Shown here piece by piece: positions 1-11,145 of a DNA stretch of 64,000 bases. The stretch spans positions 9,441,122 to 9,505,121 of the forward strand of contig NC_087377.1 in the NCBI RefSeq assembly GCF_963675165.1, read 5' to 3'. A model generated the notes under the pieces. It had not been told where the DNA came from and did not search any database. It saw only the letters and a program-made list of their open reading frames with translations. The stretch's first letter is position 1. Each line of letters opens with the position of its first letter. The position numbers and the translations under genes are program-made. Source of the DNA: Halichondria panicea. Its lineage: Eukaryota > Porifera > Demospongiae > Suberitida > Halichondriidae.

Positions 1-1366
1 AATAGGGAAATTAGTCTGGTACTGACACAGGGTAGCATTGCAGTTGCCTGTGAGAACCACTGGTGGACCACCGATGGTTCGTACAGAGTAAGTAACTGCA
101 GGAGACAAACCAGGAGCAACCCCGACAGGACTCTGCATGTGCGGCATGGTAATAATTATACTGAAGAATGCTACCAAGTTAGAGAGATACTTACCACTGT
201 TGGGAACGTGACAGTGATAGAGTCGAGGCGGTCACCAGAATACACTGCCAGCACACTGACATCACCAGCAGGAGGGGGAGATGGTTCTATTGAGAAATGT
301 ATATGAGTCACATTGCCTATAGCTCTTACTCACCCATTAAGTTTAGCATTACAGGAGCGCTGAAGCTTCCAGTCTGACCACCACACAAGTCAGAGTTGGC
401 CCTGACCATAACTGAGCAGCTCTGTGGAGCAATCCAACCAGAGCATATTCCTGACGTGTTGGAACTGACTGAACAAGAGCCTCCACAGTCAGAGACGACA
501 TCATATGAGAAGGAGGTTCCACAGTTGCTGGTTGGCTCCGTCCAAGTTATAGAGAATGTGGACACACCAACCTCTGTCACTATCACATTAGTGGGGGGTG
601 GGGGTGAACCTGTGGGGGGTTAAAGGTCAGTAGACCGTTGTCACACTATGATGCTGCTTACCTGCTACTCGCAATGAATCAGTACCAATCAGAGTAGAGA
701 TATCTCTTGTACATACAACAGTTTGTCCATCCATGTTGACACTGATATTAACTGACAGTTGTGATGTGTAGCAAGTTCCTGCTCCACTAGTGTCCACTGA
801 AGTACCATTACCGATAATAGCTCCACTTGTACAATCTCCATTAGCAATCCCTCCAGAGTACAGAGAATGAAGTAATTGTATCAAATTGGTTGGGGGACAG
901 TCAAAGGCAGTTCCTAACCACACTGTAACAGCTCCACCGACCACAGTACATGTGTAGGTCTCCACATCACCAGGGCAGAAACACTGTCTTCCATTGGGAA
1001 GAGTGGGGGGGGACTAAGATGTCAGTGGCTCCATCACCTAGATTTACAGTGACAGTAGCTTGTATCACAGTATATGCCATGTTAGCACTTAAATAGGGTC
1101 CTATTACAGCAGAAACTATTCTACTTCTTCTTTGAAATAATGGGGGCCCATACGTTTTCGAATGCAGTACACAAAAAAGGAGTTTATTTGTTTTAAAATA
1201 CAATTCATGTTCTGTAAGTATTGCTGCGATAAACATCATAGGTATAGATGATCATGCAGATATAATTATGACGTACGAAACTTGAACACAAGTTAAAACA
1301 TGGAGTCAAGTCCAAGCTTACCTGACTTAAGCAGAGTCCCTAACAGTATTAAGCAGGTAACAACGA
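1..1366 (-). CDS. Gene C: Ig/FN3-type receptor-like protein, 3' part beyond window edge
   Basis: Unnamed member of the local receptor family, read right to left. Exons by splice signals and phase: about 1318-1366 (hydrophobic signal-peptide exon, IVVTCLILLGTLL), an Ig-like domain exon from about 1065 to 662 (CPGDVETYTC opens the first Ig cysteine, VVCTRD the second), 334-609 (FN3-like, with VSTFSITWTEP), 195-286 and 1-132 (a second FN3-like domain split by a phase-0 intron, with VTYSVRTIGG). The domain-joining introns are phase 1, as in genes A and A'. I did not find the first coding exon; in gene A it is only 21 nt. Oddity: a run of eight C (minus strand, near 1005-1012) shifts frame inside the Ig exon. 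Seven C would keep VNLGDG joined to CPGDVETYTC, so this is either an assembly error or a real break. The transmembrane part and tail lie outside the window. Confidence 0.68.
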
Positions 1367-1767
1367 TCTGTGAATTGACAAGAGTGAGTCGAGTAGATCT
1401 CAAGCACTGACATTATTTAATACTTCTACCAGCTATAGATTGAGATACAAGGTTACTATTTATTGGCCAGGTACTGAGGTAGTAGTGGCCTTTACCTTTG
1501 CTCTCATTGCGACATTTAGATCTAACATAGGGCCAGGCAAAGTAAGTTACTGTACTGTACCAGCTAGTATAGTGTACTATACTACTACTGGACTGGACTT
1601 TGACCTGACTATTGCAACACCATTTACATTCCTTTCCCTCATAACAAAACCATGACAAATGATTGTAAACAATGATTATGAAACATAAACACATACCACA
1701 TGTACTTGTACTAGTACCTCGTAGCTACATTACAAAAACACCTATGACTGTTGTTTATAGGCTTAAA
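1367..1767. other. Upstream region of gene C, no recognised gene
   Basis: Should hold the first exon and promoter of gene C. Two small ORFs overlap here on opposite strands, with no recognisable domain. I see no clear TATA box or other site. Confidence 0.3.
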
Positions 1768-2076
1768 CCAAGAGTTCATTAGGAAGAGTACGCAACTCCA
1801 ATAGACTGTACACAAAAAGCATTCCTCCAATCTTACGTCACAGATACTGGCTGTAGTAACCGCAACTAGCAGGAAAGGCAATGAATAAAATTAGTAACTA
1901 TGTTATTCACTACTGGCAGTTGTAAATGGTGATAATTATCACAATCATCACTATGTTATTCATTGCAAGTTTGATTTCACAGTTTATACAATAGCATGTG
2001 GTTGTGACGTAAGATTGGAGAAACGCCCCCTTCGGTTTTTAAGTGGAGTTGCGTACTCTTCCTAATGAACTCTTGG
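1768..2076. mobile_element. Non-autonomous inverted-repeat element (MITE)
   Basis: Terminal inverted repeats of about 33 bp begin CCAAGAGTTCATTAGG and end with its complement. The flanks carry a direct repeat of GCTTAAAC, an 8-bp target duplication if the termini are taken as CAAGAG/CTCTTG. The interior is AT-rich with no ORF. The terminal CCAAGAGTT is shared with the larger foldback element at 49.7-50.9 kb, so they are probably one family. Confidence 0.75.
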
Positions 2077-3340
2077 CTTAAACGTATACGCCAAATTGCA
2101 AAAAACACAGGAAATGTTATTATAACAATGGAGAGGGTTGCTTAGAATATGAAGCAATGAATCTAAATTATGGTTATTATGCTGGCCAAAAAGGTGATAA
2201 CTAAGATTACTACGCAACCGATAGTGCCCCATGCAAGATACCCTAACAATAAAAGTGCACAAGACAGCAATCACAACAGCTAGTGGTATAATTATGAATA
2301 TCATAATAATTATTTTATGGCTTTTAATTCCCATTCACATTTCCTCCAGATTCATTCTAAGGATGACAAAATCTTCAAAATTTATGTGACAAAAAAAGGA
2401 TCAATGATTAAAGGTAAATGTGTCAGAGGGAAGTAGGCGATACTAATTCACACAGACGAAGTTGTAACTGCTTCTGACTACTACAAATTACATGTACCTT
2501 TGCAAAGGTACATGTAATTGGTGGTTCCTCATCTCTGATGTGACATGTGTAGCTCAAAGAAGCTGGAGTACAGCATTTTCGTGGTATGGCAAGATGTGTG
2601 GCACACTAGAATTGACTTAGGTAACATTCATGTAGACTGCTACAGCTGCTAGGATCAATGAAGTGCAAGTAAGTGTACTTACCTTCTGGGTCAACTGGAG
2701 GATTTTTCTGATACCGAGTAAGGTCATATATCTGATAGCACATGCATTGTCTTCTTAATTGAAGTTACTCAAGACGTTAGACAATTAATGCTTGAAGAAA
2801 GGGTCACATTTTTGCTGATTTGGCTGATTCGCAAAGATTTTTTAACCGCAAAATATTCTAGTAATACGGTATGTACTATAATTATACAGTAATAATTATA
2901 CTGAGTTGGATGACGTCCGTGTTGTTCCGTGTTGTACAGACTCGATCAACACGTAGGTACAATTCTAACAAATGAGTAACTCACCAGACTGCTGTATATA
3001 CCTAACCCTAAGGTGTAAAAGGAGCCAATAGATTGAGACACAAGAAATTGGGCTTGGAGCCAGCCATTTTTGAAAGATTACGTTACAGTTAACTTGAAAT
3101 TTTGGTGGCTTAAGTTTATTTTAAGTGACAACCAGAACTGGATATAATTATATGGTAGCAGAACGTTAGAGAGTACGAAAGCTAATCAGAAGTGATAATG
3201 CGAGCATGAGTGTGAGAATCACTGTTATAGCCCTAGGGCTCCAATAGAGTTGAGATTATCATGATTAGGTTATACAGTCCCTATTATAAGAGTGAATCAA
3301 CGGGAAAAAATTAATAAGTGAAAAGTTTAATTTAATAAGT
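2077..3340. other. AT-rich stretch without a recognised gene
   Basis: No convincing coding exon. A minus-strand 90-codon ORF (2062-2334) starts hydrophobic but has no splice context or family resemblance. A perfect palindrome lies at 2486-2519. Confidence 0.4.
2486..2519. repeat. Perfect 34-bp palindrome
   Basis: Two 17-nt arms with no spacer, centred on TTTGCAAA, starting AATTACATGTACC. It would form a perfect hairpin or cruciform. It may be a collapsed MITE. Confidence 0.85.
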
Positions 3341-4195
3341 TATAGTTATAACACGGGCACGAGGGATGTATGGAATATATTGCACTGAAGCACGAGGGCG
3401 CCAGCCCCGAGGGCTGAGTGCAATATATGCCATGCAGCCCGAGTGCACGTGTTATAACTAGTTTATATCCCGAGGGCATAGCAACATAACACTGTCCTAG
3501 TAACACAATATAAACAGCACAAAAAAAGACAGAGACAACTCTAGACACAGCTCCATCTCTTCTCTCTTCTAGACGCCAGTATCTGCAGCGTATAAGATTG
3601 GCATGACCGACGAATGGCTTGACACAAAATTGTTGGAGTTTCAACTGAAATCTGCAAAACAGCCCCACCCCACTTCTGGTGCTGCAAAACAGCCCCGCCC
3701 CACTTACTGCTGCAAAGAAACAGCCCCACCCCACTACTCAGTGAATACATGGTATTAGCTGCTGGTCTACGCTCGGCCTCATAACCAAGCCAAGAAAGCT
3801 CGCTTCTACACTGCTGCAAAACAGCTCATGCCCCAGCAAAAAGAGCCACTTCTAGTGCTACGGTGAAGCAGAATTGACATGCATCACGATGTCGAGGACT
3901 AGGTCGATCTAGGAACACAGAATCTTCCACAAAATGAATCTTGGACAATTTTAAAACCTGCATGGTTGCAAGAAGAAACTCCAGCAGTGCTGAACATTCA
4001 TTCCTGCATGGCTGGACATACTTTGATACTTGTTATTTCTCATGCGTATTAATTTAATTTTAATTTAATTGTCTGTCAATTGCCAGAGGGGCGTTTTGAG
4101 GTCAGTGCAATATGACTTTCAGCAGTGCAATATGCTTTATATTGCACTTGGCAACAACGTAGCAACGGGATATAAGCTGACTTAACTAACACAAG
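3340..4195. repeat. Repeat cluster: short inverted repeat and C-rich tandem repeat
   Basis: Around 3344-3457 an inverted repeat runs from TTATAACACG to CGTGTTATAA. At 3660-3740 a short imperfect tandem repeat of about 30 bp, CAGCCCCACCCCACT-like, occurs three times. The phrase AGTGCAATAT recurs in both orientations at 3378, 3417 and 4095-4150, and TATATCCCG/CGGGATATA at 3465 and 4157. The overlapping minus-strand ORFs (3327-3819) are by-products of the C-rich repeat. Confidence 0.55.
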
Positions 4196-5060
4196 TGGGC
4201 TAAAAGTGATGGTATAATTTATCTTAAGGAACTCGGCAAAATGACCCTGTAAGATAGCGAGATGGGGTGCCTAATCTTAATCACATGCTGATTAAGATTA
4301 GGCCTCAGAAAAGAGAGGGTGTCGACTGTTTACCAAAAACATAGCTTCCACCAAAGGCCTGTGAGGCTGAAGCATTGTAGATGAGGCCTGCCCAGTGCAT
4401 GGTTGTATCTCAACCCATGTTATTAACATGATCAAGGACAATTAAATGACCGCGGTAAATCTGATCGTGATAATGTAGCGCAATCAATAGCCAATTAATT
4501 GTTGGCAAGTAACGAATGCCCCACTGTCTCAAGATAGAAATTGAAATCGTGGTGAAGATGCCACGTAAAAATTGTAAGACAAAGAGACCTCGTTGAGCTT
4601 TACTGGAGGCTTATATAATTATTGCAAATTATCGATGATCTGGCTTAAGAGTAAACAGACAACAATTTATACGTAGCTGATATAATACTATAAATTATTT
4701 TGTGACTGTGTAGCTGGAGTTTTGGATAGGGATTGGTGGATTATGCTCGAGATATTGCTATTCTTTTATGCTCAAGTTAACAGCCTATTATTCTTTTCAA
4801 ATTGCCTATTATTCCCACATTATTCCTCCAGACCCCGTGTCGTTGCACAAGTAACATCAAACTATTATAAATAATGCATGGCCACATGACTCTATCTCTA
4901 TAACACTATATAATATAGAATGCCAAGGAGATAAGTAGTCTGTATAGCCACCAGTATACTTCCGTCAGGCCTATAAACAATTCGTACTGACCTGTATTCA
5001 AAACCTGCCTATTATTCTTACCAGCATAATCTACCGTGGCCAAACCCTAGTTTTGGAGAA
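4196..5060. other. Non-coding stretch with small hairpins
   Basis: At 4270-4302 a hairpin with 14-nt arms (CCTAATCTTAATCA and its complement) encloses five bases. At about 4735-5035 a loose inverted repeat (GGATTATGCT/AGCATAATCT) with repeated CCTATTATTC is probably a decayed MITE. No gene seen. Confidence 0.45.
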
Positions 5061-5920
5061 TGCAGAACATGGATGTCCAGGCACTACTGGTAGTTTAGCA
5101 GGTAATTTTCGTGGGGTAAAAAATTCTACTTTGATGTAAGTCCTAATATTGAAAGTGAGCCTCACTACTTTCATCCATTGGGCTAAATTGTATTGTGTCC
5201 ATTGTCTTCACATGCGCACTTTATACACCACCATCTAGAATTTCTAACTCTTCTGAGCTATCGAGTTATCCTTGATATTAATAATTTAACACTATTCCCT
5301 TGCACACTGTTAAAACAGGGGCGTAAACAATTCAGGGAGGGTGTAAACAAAATTTAGCTCCCTCAAAATTACTGCAATACAGGGGGGTAAAGAAAAAATT
5401 TAGATGTCTCATAATACCCGCTTGTACCCTAAGTCTTATATTGAAGTGAATAATAATAGTGAGCACGGGGTGTAAATAATCTCACGTACTGCACGTGTAT
5501 ATACTGTTTTCTGACTCGTAAGTTTTCTAGTTCTGCATGGTCGGTGTCTTTTTCAGTTTGACTTGAAGAGAGTGCTTCCCTGTAGTCCGGAACATAATGA
5601 ATTACTTTTGCGGTGACATTGATTATAAGCTCTCAGTACAGCTCAGACTAGTATAGCAGCTAGTATAGCAGCTAGTATATCATACATCATCAGAAAATAC
5701 GGAGGGGGCGTATTTTTGGGCAGGTACGGTAATTTTATTGTAGGATACATGAATATACACTGTAAAAATTGATACGTGATTATCCCACAATTTATGAATT
5801 AATGGTTACTACACTGTAAAACTGGATTTCACACACTACGTATGTACTTATAACAACACAATTACAAGAACTGTACAGGGCAGATCGTTGAATATACAGA
5901 GGACTCTTGCTAATCTAATA
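5060..5920. other. Non-coding stretch with a dispersed repeat
   Basis: Positions about 5240-5360 resemble 60460-60560 (shared AACAATTCAGGGAGGG and flanking text), showing a dispersed repeat. At 5101-5130 is a fragment of the GGTAATTTTCGTGGGG element family, also at 13.5 kb. No coding exon seen. Confidence 0.4.
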
Positions 5921-5929
5921 TAGAAAAAC

Positions 5930-6455
5930 ATTTGCAATGTGAAAAATTGCTAGGATTGGCCAGGGGAACCACAAAAAAGCGTGGAAACAAGAAATCCGAC
6001 GAGAGCATAACTCCAATCCGTTACAACGTCAATCACATGTACTGGTAGTTTTCCATGTTTTCCCGGCCAATATAATATAAATACGCAATTTTTACTGGTG
6101 GGTGATGACCAATCCTTTTATTACATCCATTTTGGAATGTGCGGGCATATAATCATGATGATTTGTGATGAATTAATTGATGTTCCTAATACATGCAGTG
6201 TTGAGCACAGGTACACACAGTCCATATCCATGCGTAGTAACATGCACGGACCGTACTGGTGACCTGCATGCATGGAATGATGTGGTGGATGGAAGCTGGT
6301 AGATGGATCTGGAACACAGTCTATATACTATGTATTGTACATGTTCATGACGTTGTAACGGATTGGAGTTATGCTCTCGTCGGATTTCTTGTTTCCACGC
6401 TTTTTTGTGGTTCCCCTGGCCAATCCTAGCAATTTTTCACAATTCCCTTTCTTTT
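5930..6455. mobile_element. Foldback MITE with arms of about 110 bp
   Basis: The left arm (about 5933-6050) and right arm (about 6349-6455) are near-perfect inverted repeats; both contain TTGCTAGGATTGGCCAGG or its complement and GGATTGGAGTTATGC. The centre is unrelated. A shorter relative sits in an intron of gene A at about 29535-29745 and a fragment near 21720-21770. The plus-strand ORF at 6371-6556 is the right arm read through. Confidence 0.75.
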
Positions 6456-6639
6456 TCAGTACAAGTGGAACGTCAAGAGGTAGTACAGCAGTTCAAGAAG
6501 AGAAGAGAGGACTAATCAGATATCTTCTAGAATATCTCTGGACTAGTAATGAATAATATTGCTTGAAATGTTGAATTTGTGAATCAGTATTAATTAATTA
6601 AATGACAGCCATTTTAAGAGCATGATATCTAGCCAGTGC

Positions 6640-7020
6640 ATATAGCATGCTTGCCAGAGAAAGGGAGCTAGAGCTGAACAGTGTGAAGAAAAGCAACACC
6701 TCAGGCTCTGGAAAAGTCTGCATTCGAACTCATCACCCAGTGATTTTAGGCGCACCGTTTCTTAACCACGCCTATCTATTTTGGCCACAACGCAATTGCT
6801 GAGTCATTAAAGATGGCGGAATTGTCTAGGTAAGAGAAATAGAGACTGAGAGGTCATCTGCCTCGTGGAAGCAATCGCAAATCTGAAGAAGCGCTTTGTA
6901 ATCCAGGTTGTAGTCGTTTGGAAACCCTGTGCAGAATGTCCTGGAGAGGGCTGTACTTGGAGTAAATGCTGGGCAAGAAACTTACTTACTTACTCACTCA
7001 CTTACTTAGTCAGTCAGACA
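6640..7020. mobile_element. Probable tRNA-derived SINE remnants with CTTA tail
   Basis: On the minus strand around 6775-6700 is a tRNA-like head: a box-A-like GTGGTTAAGAAACGGTG and a box-B-like GAGTTCGAATGC, separated as in a tRNA-Leu/Ser-like gene, but with no clean acceptor stem. On the plus strand a unique block ends at 6970-7005 in a (CTTA)n tail after GGGCAAGAAA. They may be one or two retroposons. Confidence 0.4.
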
Positions 7021-7209
7021 ACGAGCGGTGAAACGTCGAAATAGTGCAATTTTTAAAATGACAATATTCATACATTTAATAAACTATCTGTCTATTCAGT
7101 TTCTTGATGTGGCCTTTCCCTGCAGAGATAGAACAGTTTGAACACGAGTCAAAATAAATGAAATATTGCTAAACACGGGCAAATCCACTGCCAATCCTAT
7201 GTAAAACCT

Positions 7210-7346
7210 ACTGGTTTTACTAATACCGTAAATTGATGTAATTACAGCGCCAGAAAAAATTAATTCCACTTCTGAGCGGCACATCTTTAGAACACAAAAA
7301 ATTGCGTTCAGCCCAAGCTGGCGCCTAAATTATGGTGGCGCTTATG
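7210..7346. repeat. Short dispersed hairpin repeat, copy 1
   Basis: Contains GCGCCAGAAAAAATTAATTC and, about 110 bp later, CCTAAATTATGGTGGCGC; the same pair of blocks flanks a second copy at about 10730-10846. Both copies sit just outside the RecQ-carrying element at 7361-10537. No coding capacity. Confidence 0.6.
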
Positions 7347-7509
7347 TTCTACAGCTAGTATAGCCTCAATCCCAGGCCGATCCGTCTCTAATTGAACACT
7401 AGGTCACCTCCTCGGCCTGGTATTGATTGTATCTGGGCGTGCATCTGGGCGTGACTTCGTTATTATTATTAAGTCCATGTGGTCAAATGAAAATTGAATA
7501 AAATTAATG

Positions 7510-7940
7510 ATGGCTTCTAAGTTTGTTCTTTGTAGGTTATGTTGCAGCACTGATGCCACACAAAACAGAAGATATAAACATTAATTTTGTTCAGCAGTAA
7601 GGCTCTCAAAGAAGATATTCCAGGGAGGCTCAGTCTTGCATTGGATCTGCCTGTTAGTGATTCAGATGGCCTGTCAAAGATTGTCTGTCTTTCTTGTATC
7701 AAGAAGATAGAGTCCATAGAGGCGTTCAGGCTCCTGGCCAGACATAGCTACCAGAAACAAGTGTCCAAAGAGCAGCTCCCTAGTAGTCCAGTAAGATCAG
7801 CCCCTAAGAAAAGGACTAAGGACACGAGTGGTTCCGACGCATCTTCTTTCACTGTGAGCTCGCGTCCATCAGCAAAGAGGAGTACCATCGGGGTTCGAGG
7901 AAAAAGGCTTACTTTTACTCCTGCACAAAGAAATTTTTAA
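7510..7940 (+). pseudogene. ZAD-like zinc-finger fragment in transposon copy 1
   Basis: Begins MASKFVLCRLC, then about 45 residues later IVCLSCIKKIESIEAF. The two CxxC pairs with intervening helical text fit a zinc-finger-associated domain (ZAD), a protein-interaction module of insect zinc-finger proteins also found in transposon proteins. A basic, serine-rich tail follows. Compared with the copy at 44593, this copy has a 5-nt insertion after about codon 20 that breaks frame. The copy at 44593 lacks the second CxxC through a 7-nt deletion, so neither is intact. The ZAD assignment comes from cysteine spacing only. Confidence 0.5.
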
Positions 7941-8009
7941 TGTGATAGTGTTGTTGTAAATAAAATTATTTTTTTAGCTCACATTGATGGTCCACATAAT
8001 GCCAGTGCC

Positions 8010-8715
8010 TCGACATCATCTGCAATCGCTGTGGAGCTAGAGGGTAGGTCAGAAACTATCCAGTTTGCAGCCAACATTGGAGCACCAGGAGGGGCAAATG
8101 CTCTAAGCTCACCTAGGTGTGCATAGGCAGGACGAAAGTCAGAGCTCCTACAGAACATACATAATAATCACAACAGGAGTTATTAATAACTTACCACTTG
8201 TAAACACAGTGTGCTTCGTCCATAGCTATTGCCACTACCGGTAAAGAGGAATTGAGTGGAGGCTCTAGTAATAGCATCCTCAACGATAGTCTTCAACAAC
8301 AGCCTCTGGGGCAGTGAACAGCAGACGGTACTTTCAATCCGACACATCTTTGTTAGTGGCAACAAGACTTCTGTCGATTCCCTTATTACTACTGAGGATG
8401 GCAGCAGAAGCACCTCTAGTGTTCAGACTCCTGACCTGGTCAGTCATGAAAGACACAAGGGGAGAGATGACAAGAACTACACTTCTGGCGACAAGAGGCC
8501 CCTTAGTCCTACCAAGCTTGTAGTCCATCAAGAAGGGTAGCAATTGATAGCACAGAGACTTGCCATACCCAGTTGGGAACCACACAAAAACGTCCCTTCC
8601 TTCTGACAGGAGCTTGAGAGTACGGACCTGCTGTTGAGGATCAGTCCTTCTTGCTTCACACAAGACAGTGCATATGCTAATGCTTCTTGGATATCAAAAG
8701 ACGTTGAAATTGCCA
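8010..8715 (-). pseudogene. RecQ-like helicase fragment in transposon copy 1
   Basis: Reading leftward: MAISTSFDIQEALAYAL, then a frame break, then FPTGYGKSLCYQLLPF (motif I, Walker A), VLVISPLVSFMTDQV (motif Ia), LFTAPEAVVED, and further text matching the copy at 45.19-45.86 kb, where VDEAHCVYKW (motif II, DEAH) is intact. This is the N-terminal half of a RecQ-type SF2 helicase; motifs IV-VI, RQC and HRDC are missing. At least one frameshift lies before motif I. It is probably cargo or a remnant of the element's own replication gene, not a host gene. Confidence 0.7.
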
Positions 8716-8803
8716 TAGTATAGTAGCTAGCTAGCTTTACGGAGCTATTTATGAGATTACAATTACTTTTACGGAGTAGGTGCTCATACATACACCATTA
8801 GTG

Positions 8804-10373
8804 TTAGTCTCATGAATCAGCCGCCGTTCTTTTGGAACCACCGTCTGAGCACTCTTGTCATCGTTTTATGTGCCAAGACGGAATTCCGTCTTGACCAATC
8901 AAATTGCAGAACTCCAGTCAGGTGATGAACTTGGAGGCAGCAAAGAACTGCACTTTGCTCAACGCATTTGGATAATCATTACGCATGCATTACGCATGGT
9001 AAATACTTCATACATAGAAGCTGCTACGAAGCATAAGCAAGGCAAGCAGGGGTCCTTGGTAGCCTCGATCCCAGGCCGAGTTTTCGCTTTTATAACGGTT
9101 AGGCGAACAACTGGGCCTGGTACTAGTTGTCTGCGCATGCGTCAAATTTTCATTGTATATTTGTGGTCGGCAAAAATATTTAATAAATCAATAATGGAAA
9201 TTTGTACACAGAAAATGCACAGAGTGAGTACACAAAAGATGCACATAGGGAGCTGCTTCACAAAGGCCTGGGGAGTTGCCAGTTGTGCTGCAGCACAATT
9301 ACAGTGACCCAGGGCAACTTCAGGATGATTGAATGCCTTCAAATTACGTTTCAAAAAGATTTAGCAGGCTGCTGGACTTCTCTGATTCTAGGCCCCAACT
9401 CGTAACTCATTGCTTGAGAAAACGTAGATTCTCTTGATGTCTCTGAGCTACCCAGCAACGCTCGAATGAGCAGGTCATACTCCAGTCCTGTGTCTGTGAG
9501 TATAGGACAATATTAAAAGAAACCAAAGACGGTTAAACCCTTACCTCAAACTGTCCAGTCTCGTCCGTTAGTATAGCCAAGAGGAGCACTGTTGGGATAG
9601 CTGGATATTAGCCATTGCTCCTGTACAGAGAAGTAGACATTTTAAATACGTGTAGATCTATACATATTAAATTTCTCGGTTATAGTGTCATTGTCGACGA
9701 GCTGATGATGGCAGCACCAAGTTCTCTAGCTCACACTCTTCACTTGATTCACCATATTAATGATGAAACTATAGTCTACCTACATTCTTGCCAAACATGA
9801 ACAAGACTTGATAGCATAGCCGGCCATAGGGCCCACACAAAAATATCTGACCTTAACAAGCTTGACAAAGCTTTATACCTCTTCCCTTGTTGTTCAGTCT
9901 TCAGAATAAGCTTCAGAGAAGAGAGAAGCTTCAGCTAAGAGCCATTCCAATCTATTCCAATAATGATAAAACGGGAACTGACTTCTAGTACACGATAGTA
10001 CACGAATATAAATGTCACGAAAGTGAACGAGAATATCCATTCGTCAGAATCTGACAAACGACTGACGCATGCGCAGACAACTAGTACCAGGCCCAGTTGT
10101 TCGCCTAACCGTTATAAAAGCGAAAACTCGGCCTGGGATCGAGGCTAGGGTCCTTGGGCACAGATTAGCACCACAGCAAAACACAAGTGGAGAGAGATGC
10201 CTTCGCTTGGCGATTTGTATAACAATTAGGAAATATGTGTGGGCGTAAGATCACGATTTAATTACATTCCATTGGTTTTGTGAGCAATCAACATTCCATT
10301 TTGAAATGACTTCATGACAAGAGTGGTGCTCAGACGGTGGTTCCAAAAGAACGGCGGCTGATTCATGAGACTA
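8804..10373. mobile_element. 8-bp-TSD MITE nested in RecQ element copy 1
   Basis: Termini TAGTCTCATGAATCAGCC and complement; subterminal GTTCTTTTGGAACC palindrome. The target duplication CATTAGTG lies at 8796-8803 and 10374-10381; the sister element at 45885-45900 shows the unoccupied site. The full-length shorter copy is 39104-39571. The ORF beginning MSSFYVPRRN occurs in both copies because it lies in the conserved element end. Superfamily undetermined (hAT, Merlin, P and KDZ elements all make 8-bp duplications). Confidence 0.85.
9059..10148. mobile_element. TAGCCTCGAT-ended element nested inside the MITE
   Basis: Terminal inverted repeats of about 85 bp begin TAGCCTCGATCCCAGGCCGA and run into GAACAACTGGGCCTGG. 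The target duplication GGTCCTTG lies at 9051-9058 and 10149-10156; the MITE copy at 39340-39360 has the empty site. Its ends match the RecQ elements but the interior has no recognised gene. It contains a short internal repeat (ACACA-AAATGCACAG-like) near 9205-9250. Confidence 0.85.
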
Positions 10374-10537
10374 CATTAGTGTTAAGTCGCTCAGGAATTC
10401 GCTCTTTTTTAGCGAATACCTGAGCGAGGTGGAGCCAATAAGAGCACGCCCAGATACACGCCCAGATACAATCAATACCAGGCCGAGGAGGCGACCTAGC
10501 GTTCAATTAGAGACGGATCGGCCTGGGATCGAGGCTA

Positions 10538-11008
10538 CAGCTATAGTATAGAATTTGTAGAGAAAATGGGCGTGGTCTAGCTCAGTTTCACTTGCTAGCT
10601 GCATCGTTGAGAGCTGAGTGACTTGTGAATAACATTCAGTGACTGTAGCTATGGGTTAGACAACTGTTTAGAAGTGAAGGAAGTCAAAGATGCAGGATGA
10701 TTGTCTTGATGTCTCAAACAAGCCTTTTTATAAGCGCCAGAAAAAATAATTCCAGCAACGGTTGGTGCTTTTTTAGGACCTAAAAAATTATGCTGATGCT
10801 GACGTGGCGCTTAAATTATGGTGGCGCTGTAATTACATCAATTACAGTAGCAACTTTCTATTAACCATTTTTGCTATGCAAGAGACGGAAACATGACAAA
10901 CTGCCTTCAGTGTGAGTTTTTTTATGTAGACTAGCCAGAGCAAAGCGAGGTTTGTAGAAACAGATTTGTGTTAATAATAGCTTAGCTTGCTCAGCACTAT
11001 TCTAAATC
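10538..11008. other. Non-coding stretch with hairpin repeat copy 2
   Basis: About 10730-10846 repeats the GCGCCAGAAAAAAT/TTATGGTGGCGC blocks seen at 7210-7346. No gene seen. Confidence 0.5.
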
Positions 11009-11145
11009 AGTTATAGGCCTCGTCCAACGGTCACTATGGAGTTTTGAGGCCCTTAGTAGCACCCTCGCTACGCTCGAGATGCTACAGCCTCGGGCCTTCG
11101 GGTCTCAAAACCCCATAGAGACCTTGGACTCAGCCTATAACTATT
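11009..11145. mobile_element. Short inverted-repeat element
   Basis: GTTATAGGCCTCGTCCAACG at the left and its diverged complement at the right enclose a GC-rich centre. Within the arms GGAGTTTTGAGGCCC pairs with GGGTCTCAAAACCCC. About 135 bp, no ORF. Confidence 0.65.

Larger units (their letters stand above)
7361..10537. mobile_element. RecQ/ZAD-carrying DNA transposon, copy 1 (with two nested insertions)
   Basis: Terminal inverted repeats of about 90 bp: left TAGCCTCAATCCCAGGCCGA, right the complement of TAGCCTCGATCCCAGGCCGA, with subterminal GGCCTGGTATTGATTG. The flanks CAGCTAGT and CAGCTATA suggest a degraded 8-bp target duplication. The cargo is a plus-strand ZAD-like fragment (about 7510-7940) and a minus-strand RecQ-like fragment (about 8010-8715). 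No transposase was recognised, so this copy is non-autonomous or the transposase is of a type I cannot see. It is interrupted by an element at 8804-10373, itself interrupted at 9059-10148. The near-intact sister copy is 44458-46052. Confidence 0.85.

Noticed and set aside
2062-2334. Minus-strand ORF with a hydrophobic N-terminus
   Set aside because: AT-rich chance ORF; no splice context, no tail, and it overlaps a MITE border.
3327-3819. Minus-strand ORFs with WGGAVLQ repeats
   Set aside because: Explained by the CAGCCCCACCCCACT tandem repeat.
8010-8715. Host RecQ helicase gene
   Set aside because: The fragment sits inside transposon ends with target duplications, lacks the C-terminal half and recurs in two other copies of the element.
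8855-9307. 150-codon ORF MSSFYVPRRN..., repeated at 39155-39451
   Set aside because: It lies in the conserved end of an 8-bp-TSD MITE, and in the first copy it runs on into a nested element. The repetition reflects the transposon, not a gene family.
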